DNA of 22,859 nucleotides, taken from positions 1 through 22,859 of the forward strand of contig JAFAIY010000303.1 of NCBI GenBank assembly GCA_019236485.1, written 5' to 3'. Origin of the DNA: Comamonas sp. (GTDB lineage Bacteria; Pseudomonadota; Gammaproteobacteria; Burkholderiales; Burkholderiaceae_C). Of this stretch, positions 1 through 6,008 are shown piece after piece; the first letter of the stretch is position 1, and each line of letters begins with the position of its first letter. A program made the position numbers and the translations under genes. The notes under the pieces were generated by a model that was given only the letters and a program-made list of their open reading frames with translations, did no database searches and was not told the origin of the DNA.

Positions 1-95
1 GCGGTACGCTCCCCGGTGGTTCACAGACCTTGCAGTCTGCCGGTTTCCACGTCAGCGGCAGAGCGGAATCTGCGCCTATCGCCAGTTGCGTACAC
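1..95 (-). promoter_or_regulatory. ZTP (pfl-motif) riboswitch, partial at window edge
   Basis: Read on the minus strand, the pfl/ZTP hallmarks appear in order. A P1 arm GUACGC (93 to 88) is followed at once by ACUGGCG (86 to 80). GUGGA lies at 50 to 46, a small hairpin CAGAC/GTCTG at 39 to 24, and CCACCGGGGAGCG at 19 to 7. The second P1 arm GCGUAC (9 to 4) is the exact complement of the first. The last conserved hairpin, normally starting GCCUGGGCA, would lie just beyond the left edge. Members of this class sense the purine intermediate ZTP/ZMP and control folate, one-carbon or purine genes, so such a gene is expected off-window. The call is from remembered consensus, not a covariance search. 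Confidence 0.82.
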
Positions 96-99
96 CCCT

Positions 100-127
100 A
101 GTGTAGCTGAGCTGACTGGGCGTCGAA
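100..127 (-). promoter_or_regulatory. Possible sigma70 promoter for the riboswitch transcript
   Basis: A -10-like TACACT (105 to 100, minus strand) lies just upstream of the riboswitch 5' arm, putting the predicted RNA start at about 93-95, exactly where the aptamer begins. The -35 is weak (TTCGAC at 127 to 122, 16-base spacer). Support is mainly the position. Confidence 0.4.
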
Positions 128-167
128 GCTTGGGGCGGCTTTTCCCCGTGGCGAAGTCCCGGGGCAT

Positions 168-192
168 AAAAAAAGCTGGCCTGGGCCAGCTT
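168..192 (-). terminator. Intrinsic terminator after the lytic transglycosylase gene
   Basis: On the minus strand an 8-bp stem AAGCTGGC / GCCAGCTT with a 4-base loop is followed by a run of seven T. It sits 25 bases past the transglycosylase stop codon and separates that gene from the riboswitch-controlled unit to its left. Confidence 0.85.
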
Positions 193-217
193 GAAAAATT
201 CACGAAAAAGTTGGGGT

Positions 218-1123
218 TCAGAGCCTGGGTCCGGCCTGGGCGACCTGCTCGGCGTGCGATACCGTGGTGCCCGCGCTGGCCTTGGCCATATTGACCGTGG
301 CAGCAGCCGACTTGCCGTTCGCGACCTCGGCATTGGCCGGTGCGGGCGGCGTGACCTTGGCGGTCATCAGCGCATTGGCACGCAGGCCCACGGCCAGGCG
401 CAGGCGCTGATGCTCGGCCAGCACCTTGGCCGCATAGCCGCCGTCGCTCTCCAGATTTGCGGCACCCACGTAGTAGCGCAGGCCGCCTTCGATGGAGCCG
501 GCGCGGGCGATGCACTCCTTGAGCACCTTGACGCCGACCTTGAGGTTGGTCACGGGGTCGAATGCCGCGTGCTGGCCGCCGAAGGTCTCGTACTTGTCGG
601 TATGGACCGAGGTCATCACCTGCATCAGGCCCTGCGCGCCCACCGAGCTTTGCGCAAACGGGTTGAAGCTGGATTCGATGGCCATGATGGCCAGAATCAG
701 CGTCGGGTCCAGCTTGTTGACCTTGCCCTGCTCGTAGGCAGCGCTGACCAGGGCCGCGATAGGCTCGGGCGCCACGCGGTACTTCTTGCTGAGCCAAAAG
801 GCCACAGCCGCCTGTTCCTTGGGCAGGTTCTTGGGGTTGATGGCCGTGGCCCGGTCGCTGGCCGCCTGCGGCTCGGCTGCAGGCTCCACGGTGGCGGTGC
901 TCACCTGGGCCACAGCCTGGGGCTGCTGGCGGGCATCAAGCCACTGGCGCAGCTGGGCTTCGCCAGCCAGGCGCAGATCGGGGCGGGAAATCAAAATCAG
1001 GGCCGAAATGGCCACGGTCAAGCCCAGGAGGGCGAAACCGTTGTGGGTTAGAGCAAGAAAACCATGGGCCACCTTGTGGCCCAATGTTCGCGCGGAGGCG
1101 ACTAATTTTCCTGACGCTGGCAT
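218..1123 (-). CDS. Membrane-anchored lytic transglycosylase (SLT domain)
   Basis: A 301-residue protein expected to cleave the glycan strand of peptidoglycan between MurNAc and GlcNAc in the periplasm. A hydrophobic segment at about residues 28-46 should anchor it in the inner membrane. A linker rich in Ala, Pro and Glu (about 68-95) leads to a lysozyme-like SLT domain (about 135-255). That domain has the catalytic glutamate E150 in AIMAIESSFNP, the GAQGLMQVM motif, and a later GGLRYYVGAAN stretch typical of the family. I chose the ATG at 1123 because AAGAAAGGA lies about 7 bases upstream; an in-frame ATG ten codons earlier (1153) lacks such a site. The upstream promoter at 1300-1329 gives a leader of about 170 bases with two hairpins. 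The family is clear, but the specific paralogue and substrate preference are not. Confidence 0.88.
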   Translation of the reverse strand: MPASGKLVASARTLGHKVAHGFLALTHNGFALLGLTVAISALILISRPDLRLAGEAQLRQWLDARQQPQAVAQVSTATVEPAAEPQAASDRATAINPKNLPKEQAAVAFWLSKKYRVAPEPIAALVSAAYEQGKVNKLDPTLILAIMAIESSFNPFAQSSVGAQGLMQVMTSVHTDKYETFGGQHAAFDPVTNLKVGVKVLKECIARAGSIEGGLRYYVGAANLESDGGYAAKVLAEHQRLRLAVGLRANALMTAKVTPPAPANAEVANGKSAAATVNMAKASAGTTVSHAEQVAQAGPRL

Positions 1124-1210
1124 AGCTTGTCCTTTCTTGGCCGTCGTTGGCAAGCCTGCAGACCAGGGTCCGTGAAGGCTTGTGCGACAACCGATGAGGT
1201 TTGCTGCGGG

Positions 1211-1244
1211 CCGACTAAAAGCGCCCGTGAAGGGCGCTGGTCGG
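1211..1244 (-). promoter_or_regulatory. Leader hairpin upstream of the transglycosylase gene
   Basis: GCGCCC and GGGCGC pair around a 5-base loop, with an outer CCGAC/GTCGG pairing across an internal loop. On the minus strand the inner stem is followed by TTTTA, so it resembles a weak terminator or attenuator inside the leader. A regulatory role is inferred. Confidence 0.4.
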
Positions 1245-1271
1245 TCTGCTCAGTCGTGAGGCAGCGGAAAC

Positions 1272-1292
1272 AAAAAACGCTCATTTCGAGCG
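1272..1292 (-). promoter_or_regulatory. Terminator-like hairpin at the start of the transglycosylase leader
   Basis: On the minus strand CGCTC-GAAAT-GAGCG is followed by TTTTTTG, the form of an intrinsic terminator. It begins only a few bases after the predicted transcription start (about 1293). It may therefore protect the 5' end, act in early termination, or end a transcript entering from further upstream. The structure is seen; the function is unknown. Confidence 0.45.
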
Positions 1293-1299
1293 CTGGCGG

Positions 1300-1329
1300 A
1301 TTCTAGGAGTCTGCTAAATATGCAGTCAA
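1300..1329 (-). promoter_or_regulatory. Sigma70-type promoter for the lytic transglycosylase gene
   Basis: On the minus strand TTGACT (1329 to 1324) and TAGAAT (1305 to 1300) are separated by 18 bases. Each hexamer matches the sigma70 consensus at five of six positions. It points at the transglycosylase gene, whose start codon is about 170 bases downstream. Confidence 0.65.
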
Positions 1330-1514
1330 TACTATAGAAAATTCCTTTAATTTCCTAAAGTCATATAAAAACTGTATGTAGGTACAGTGTGCTGCGCAAG
1401 CTGCAGCAAAAAATGACCGCTGCAAGCGGTGTATATGCTCACATCGTGATATTTGTCATAAAGCTGAAAAAAAGTGCAAAAGGGCTAGTAACCCTTCGTC
1501 AGCGCGGATATAGT

Positions 1515-1750
1515 GAATCTGCCTGCAAGTCGCAGGTATCTGCCAACGGAAAGGAAAAGCAAACTCAGCCAAGGTCGTGACTTCAAGGCTTCTGGCATTT
1601 GCTCGTTATCTTCGCTGCGGCACTTAGGGGAGCAATCTCTTGCTTCCAGCGGCAAGGACCACACCCTCCTTGATCCGCGAAAAACGGCATGGTCTGATAC
1701 CAGCCGTAAGGCCCGGAAGCCGGTTGTTCGGCTCCCGGGCCTTGTTGTTT
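1515..1750 (+). ncRNA. Candidate structured small RNA of unknown family
   Basis: Several stem-loops follow one another on the plus strand. CCTGC/GCAGG spans 1522-1536. CGCTG (1613-1617) pairs with CAGCG (1647-1651), enclosing GGAGCAA / TTGCTTCC around a TCTC loop. ACGGC-A-TGGT / ACCA-GCCGT spans about 1684-1707. A strong intrinsic terminator closes the series at 1710-1750. No protein gene lies upstream on this strand for that terminator to serve, which argues for a stand-alone transcript. The 5' end is a guess: TATAGT at 1509-1514 could be a -10 box (which would put the start near 1520), but no good -35 is visible. It does not match what I remember of 6S, SRP, tmRNA or RNase P RNA. Confidence 0.4.
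1710..1750 (+). terminator. Strong intrinsic terminator
   Basis: GGCCCGG (1710-1716) pairs with CCGGGCC (1735-1741). An inner AGCCG/CGGCT stem and a 6-base loop lie inside, and TTGTTGTTT follows. The opposite strand has no T tract, so it acts on plus-strand transcripts. Confidence 0.75.
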
Positions 1751-1975
1751 CGGGGATGGCTTTCGCGTCTTGCTTGTGGATTGTTTGCATTCTTTGCGCG
1801 CGATCCGCCCGGCGACCTGCTGCGGCTGACGCAGACTTCTTCCCCCAGGAACTCGCACCGCCTCTTATATAGAGCGCAATCTCTGTTGGGCTCCAGGGCC
1901 GCACGGAGTAAAGTTGTGCCCATGCAGTTCAAGGTCGGGAGAGACCTGCTGTTTTCGCTTCAATAAAAAATACTC

Positions 1976-4900
1976 ATGTCATTGCTCACATCGAACCGCT
2001 GGCTGCGCCGGTTGATCTGGACTGTTGTCGCCATCCTGCTGTTGTGGCTGGCCCTGTGGGCCGTGGTGCCGCCGATAGTCAGCAGCCAGTTGGAAAAACA
2101 GGCCTCGGCCAAGCTCGGGCGCGGCGTGCATGTGGGCAAGGTCGAGTTCTCGCCCTGGTCGCTCTCCCTGACCCTGCACGATCTGAGGATCGATAAAGCT
2201 CTCAAAAAAGTAGCTGATAACGCAGACCCCCAAAGCGCTGAAGCGCAAAAGCAGCTTGATGCAGCGGCTCAGCCGCAGTTCGAGGTCAAGCGCATCCACA
2301 TCAATGCCAGCGCGCAGTCCATCTTCCGTCTGGCGCCGGTGCTGGATGTGGTGGAGGTCGATGCTCCCGTGGTGCGCCTTACCCAGTACTCGCTGGGCAA
2401 GCTCGATATTGACGATGTGATCGCCAAGCTCTCGGAGCCGGACAAGGAGCCCTCCAAGCCCGTGACTTTTGCGCTCTACAACATTGCGCTGCGCGATGGC
2501 CGCGTCGAGCTCAATGACGAGTCCGTGCAGCGCAAGCATGAGCTCAAGGATTTGCAGCTGAGCATTCCCTTCATCAGCAACATCGAGTCCAAGCGCGAGA
2601 TCAAGGTGCTGCCGCATCTGGCTTTCGATCTCAACGGCAGCAAATTCGACACCTCGGGCGAGAGCACGCCTTTTGCGTCGGACCGCCAGACCGCCATGGT
2701 GCTCAAATGGGCTCACCTCGATCTCGCCCCCTATCTGGGCTATGTGCCGGCCAGCCTGCCCGTGCAGCTGCGCTCGGGCGTGCTGGATTCGGATTTGCAG
2801 ATCAGCTTCGAGCAGGAAGAGCAGCCCGTGGTGCGCATCAGCGGCAAGCTGGATCTGTCCGGCGTGGAGCTCCAGGATCGTCAGAGCGCGCCGCTGCTGC
2901 GTTTTGAGTCGCTGCATGCCGAGCTCAAGAATGTCCAGCCCCTGCAGAACCAGATCGCGCTGGAGTCGGTGCGCTGGGTCAAGCCCGAAATCTATGCCAG
3001 CCGCAATGCGCAGGGCGTGATCAACTGGCTGGGCCTGAGCGCACCGGCAGCAGCTTCGGGCGAAGCCAAGGCGGAGCCTGAAGCCAAGGCCAGCGAGGGA
3101 GCCAAGCCGGTGACGCTCAAGCTGCAGCAGTTCGATCTCGATGGCGGCATCGTGCATTGGCAGGATGCGGGCACGGGCTCCGCTCCCGCAGCCCTGACCC
3201 TGGCGCCGCTGGCCGTGCAGCTCAAGAATGTGGCCTGGCCCATGAGCGAGCCTTTGAGCGTGACGGCCAGCGGCCAGCTGCATGCGGGCGAGCAGGCCAG
3301 GGAAGAGGGCGCGGCCAGGCTGTCGCTGGACGGCACGGCCACCGTCAAGGACGGCAAGCTCGATCTGAAGCTGGAGCAGCTGCCGTTGCAGTGGGCGCAG
3401 CCCTATATCGCGGCGCACTTCAAGCCCCAGCTCAGCGCCATGCTCAATACCGATGCCCAGCTGGCCTGGGGCGAGAGCGGTGTGGTGGCCCAGGTCAAAG
3501 AACTCACGGCCGACAAGCTGCAGCTGCAGGACCAGCAGGCCCCGGTCGCGGTCGAGCAGATCAAGCTCAGCGGCGCCCATGTCGATCTCGCTGCCCAGCA
3601 GGTGCAGGTGGAATCCGTGGCCGTGCAAAAGCCCCAGCTGACCGCGCTGCGTGACGCTCAAGGTCGCTGGATGTACGAGCGCTGGCTGCCTGCAGCCACC
3701 AAGACGGCCCAGGCCGGCAAGCGCGGCGAAGCGGCGGCCCAGGCCAAGCCCTGGTCCGTGAAGCTGGCGGCTCTGGCCGTGGACGGCGGTGGCGTTCAGT
3801 TCCGGGATGAAGCTCCGGTGCCAGGGGTGGAGGCGCGGCCGGTGCAGTTCGAGGTCAGCGCGCTGCGCGTGCGCCTGGGCGCTTTCGAGCCCATGGCCGC
3901 CAAGGCCGCGCCGACGCCGCTGGAGATCTCGGCCATGCTCGGCGCGGGGCGCCGGGTGCAGCCGGGCAGCCTGAACTTCCGCGGTCAGTTCGGTCTCACG
4001 CCGCTTGCGGCCCAGGGCCAGCTGCAGGCGCGTGCCGTGCCGCTGCATGCCTTCGAGCCGTATTTCGGCCACAAGCTCAATGTGGACCTGGTGCGGGCCG
4101 ATGGCAACTTCAAGGGCCAGATCCACTATCTGGCCCATGCCAAGGGGCCGCAGCTCAGCGTGCAGGGCGATGCGGAACTGAATGAGCTGCGCATGCGCTC
4201 CGCCCTGGCGGCTCCGGTGCGCGAGGAAACCGAGAAGCCGAAGACGGCCGGGGGTGCGCTGAGCGCCGTGCTCAACGCTTCCACCGCCGACCGCGCCAAG
4301 GCCCTGGCGGCCAAGACGGGGCTGGGCCTGGGTGACGATCTGCTGTCCTGGCGGACCCTGGCCGTGCGCGGCCTGGATCTGAACCTGAGGCCCGCCCAGC
4401 CGCTGCGCGTGAGCGTGCGCGAGACGGCGCTTGCCGACTTCTTTGCCCGCGTCATCGTGCAGCGCAACGGCCGTATCAATCTGCAGGACATTCTGAAGAC
4501 CGAGCTTTCCGAGCAATCGGTGGCCCAGAACGATCAGGCCAATGCGCAGGCCGCGGCGGGCAACAAGCCCGAGGCGCTCAAGGCCCCTGAGCCCGCCAAG
4601 CCCGAGGATGGGGGGCCGGCCCCCATCATCAAGGTCGGCCCCATCGTGCTGACCGGCGGCAAGGTGGAGTTTTCCGACTATTTCATCCAGCCCAATTACT
4701 CGGCCGACCTCAGCGAGCTGACGGGGCGGCTGAGCGCCTTCTCGTCCGAAGCGCCGCAGGGCGAGAGCGGGCCGCAGATGGCGGATCTGGAAATCAAGGG
4801 CCGGGCCCAGGGCACGGCGTCGCTGGAGATCGGCGGCAAGATCAACCCGTTGGCCAAGCCTCTGGCCCTGGATGTGCGTGCGCAGATGCGCGACCTGGAG

Positions 4901-5821
4901 CTGTCGCCGCTGACCCCGTACTCCATCAAGTACGCAGGCCATGGCATAGAGCGCGGCAAGCTGTCCATGGATGTGAACTACAAGGTCCAGCCCGACGGGC
5001 AGCTCACGGCCTCCAACAAGCTGGTGCTGCACCAACTGACTTTCGGTGAAGCCGTGCCGGGCGCGCCGGCCTCGCTGCCCGTGCGCCTGGCCGTGGCCTT
5101 GCTGGCGGACCGCAATGGCGTGATCGACCTGGACGTGCCCATCAGCGGCTCGCTCAACGACCCGCAGTTCCGCCTGGCGCCCATCATCTTCAAGGTCATA
5201 GGCAACATCATCATGAAGGCCGTGACCGCGCCGTTCGCGCTGCTGTCGGGCGCTTTCTCGGGCGGCGACGAGTCGGGCGCCGTGAACTTCGCGCCAGGCA
5301 GCGCCAAGCTCGACGCGAAGGCCAAGGAGCAGCTCAGCAAGATCGTCAAGTCGCTCAACGACCGTCCGGCGCTGAAGATGACGGTGGTGGGCGAGTCGCG
5401 CGAGGCCGAAGACAAGCAGGCCTGGAAGTCCGAGGAACTGGACCGCCTGCTGCTGGCCCAGAAGCGCCGCAATGCAATTCGCGAGGGCAAGACCGGCGAG
5501 GATGTGGGCGAGGTGACGGATGCCGAGCGGCCCGCTCTGCTCAAGGCCGTCTACGGCCGCGCCGACATCAAAAAACCCCGCAATATGATCGGCCTGGCCA
5601 AGGATCTGCCGCCCGAGCAGATGAAGGCCCTGCTGGTGGATAGCATTGCCGTGCCCGACGACGCCATGCGCGAGCTGGCCCTGGCGCGCGGTGTGGCGGT
5701 GCGCGACTATCTGTCCACGCAGAACCTGCCTCTGGAGCGTCTGTTCCTGGGTGCGCCCAAGGTCGATGCACAGGACAAGGACTGGTCGCCGCGCGCTCAG
5801 TTGAGCCTGTCCACGCAGTAG
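1976..5821 (+). CDS. AsmA-like DUF748 family envelope protein
   Basis: A 1281-residue protein with one N-terminal membrane segment (about residues 14-33), then a very long mostly beta-type region expected in the periplasm. This is the layout of AsmA-like proteins, several of which help carry phospholipids to the outer membrane or influence its integrity. DUF748 features include the segment after the membrane helix (KLGRGVHVGKVEFSPWSL), GGKVEFSDYFIQPNYSADL near residue 893 and LLADRNGVIDLDVPISGSL near 1041. From about 1103 (VNFAPGSAKLD) the tail resembles an OmpA-like domain. Linkers near 355-380 and 855-885 are rich in Ala, Glu, Lys and Pro. No good Shine-Dalgarno precedes the ATG at 1976, but the membrane segment begins soon after it, so this start is likely. 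The gene stands alone and ends in its own terminator. The family is firm; the exact role is not. Confidence 0.88.
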   Translation: MSLLTSNRWLRRLIWTVVAILLLWLALWAVVPPIVSSQLEKQASAKLGRGVHVGKVEFSPWSLSLTLHDLRIDKALKKVADNADPQSAEAQKQLDAAAQPQFEVKRIHINASAQSIFRLAPVLDVVEVDAPVVRLTQYSLGKLDIDDVIAKLSEPDKEPSKPVTFALYNIALRDGRVELNDESVQRKHELKDLQLSIPFISNIESKREIKVLPHLAFDLNGSKFDTSGESTPFASDRQTAMVLKWAHLDLAPYLGYVPASLPVQLRSGVLDSDLQISFEQEEQPVVRISGKLDLSGVELQDRQSAPLLRFESLHAELKNVQPLQNQIALESVRWVKPEIYASRNAQGVINWLGLSAPAAASGEAKAEPEAKASEGAKPVTLKLQQFDLDGGIVHWQDAGTGSAPAALTLAPLAVQLKNVAWPMSEPLSVTASGQLHAGEQAREEGAARLSLDGTATVKDGKLDLKLEQLPLQWAQPYIAAHFKPQLSAMLNTDAQLAWGESGVVAQVKELTADKLQLQDQQAPVAVEQIKLSGAHVDLAAQQVQVESVAVQKPQLTALRDAQGRWMYERWLPAATKTAQAGKRGEAAAQAKPWSVKLAALAVDGGGVQFRDEAPVPGVEARPVQFEVSALRVRLGAFEPMAAKAAPTPLEISAMLGAGRRVQPGSLNFRGQFGLTPLAAQGQLQARAVPLHAFEPYFGHKLNVDLVRADGNFKGQIHYLAHAKGPQLSVQGDAELNELRMRSALAAPVREETEKPKTAGGALSAVLNASTADRAKALAAKTGLGLGDDLLSWRTLAVRGLDLNLRPAQPLRVSVRETALADFFARVIVQRNGRINLQDILKTELSEQSVAQNDQANAQAAAGNKPEALKAPEPAKPEDGGPAPIIKVGPIVLTGGKVEFSDYFIQPNYSADLSELTGRLSAFSSEAPQGESGPQMADLEIKGRAQGTASLEIGGKINPLAKPLALDVRAQMRDLELSPLTPYSIKYAGHGIERGKLSMDVNYKVQPDGQLTASNKLVLHQLTFGEAVPGAPASLPVRLAVALLADRNGVIDLDVPISGSLNDPQFRLAPIIFKVIGNIIMKAVTAPFALLSGAFSGGDESGAVNFAPGSAKLDAKAKEQLSKIVKSLNDRPALKMTVVGESREAEDKQAWKSEELDRLLLAQKRRNAIREGKTGEDVGEVTDAERPALLKAVYGRADIKKPRNMIGLAKDLPPEQMKALLVDSIAVPDDAMRELALARGVAVRDYLSTQNLPLERLFLGAPKVDAQDKDWSPRAQLSLSTQ

Positions 5822-5831
5822 GTCTTAAGCT

Positions 5832-5860
5832 GCGAAATACCTTGCGATTTCGCATTTTTT
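5832..5860 (+). terminator. Intrinsic terminator after the DUF748 gene
   Basis: GCGAAAT (5832-5838) pairs with ATTTCGC (5847-5853) and is followed by a run of T, 11 bases past the stop codon. The same arm sequences recur in a palindrome at 13555-13576. Confidence 0.8.
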
Positions 5861-5895
5861 GGCTTGCCTTCAAATAAAGGCGAAAATACCGGTTT

Positions 5896-5919
5896 GCCCA
5901 GGCGCTAAAGTGCCTGGGC
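5896..5919 (+). other. Stem-loop between the DUF748 and DUF349 genes
   Basis: GCCCAGGC (5896-5903) and GCCTGGGC (5912-5919) form an 8-bp stem with an 8-base loop, followed by TTGCGCTT. It may be a second, weaker terminator. No protein gene is seen between 5822 and 6008. Confidence 0.5.
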
Positions 5920-5970
5920 TTGCGCTTGGAAAGTCTGCCCTCATGTGGGTGGCGCGGGCCTGCTGCGGTG

Positions 5971-5999
5971 TTGACCGCACGGGCTGCCAAGCATTTTCT
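5971..5999 (+). promoter_or_regulatory. Weak promoter candidate for the DUF349 gene
   Basis: TTGACC (5971-5976) lies 17 bases before TTTTCT (5994-5999). The -35 is good and the -10 poor. A start near 6006 would leave almost no leader before the ATG at 6009 but about 30 bases before the one at 6036. Confidence 0.3.
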
Positions 6000-6008
6000 G
6001 ACCCCTAC

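Larger units (their letters stand above)
1330..1975. other. Long intergenic region without a credible protein gene
   Basis: No reading frame here has a recognisable domain, a convincing ribosome-binding site or the codon pattern of its neighbours. The first ~180 bases are AT-rich. From about 1515 to 1750 the plus strand holds a chain of stem-loops closed by a terminator (listed as a candidate ncRNA). From 1751 to 1975 lies the upstream region of the DUF748 gene, with a small hairpin AGGTC/GACCT near 1931-1947. I could not place a promoter for that gene with confidence. Confidence 0.6.

Noticed and set aside
1102..1284. A 60-codon frame in the transglycosylase leader, possible regulatory upstream peptide
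   Set aside because: Its start lies inside the terminator-like hairpin, no ribosome-binding site is visible and the product has no leader-peptide codon run.
1389..1966. Several small overlapping open frames on both strands (for example 1513-1872 plus, 1485-1904 minus)
   Set aside because: No domain, no ribosome-binding site, mutually overlapping, and interrupted by RNA-type stem-loops and a terminator.
1979..5035. Open minus-strand frame of 1018 codons opposite the DUF748 gene
   Set aside because: The product is rich in His, Gln, Leu and Arg with no domain, as expected from the antisense of a GC-rich gene. The plus-strand frame has a clear family match.
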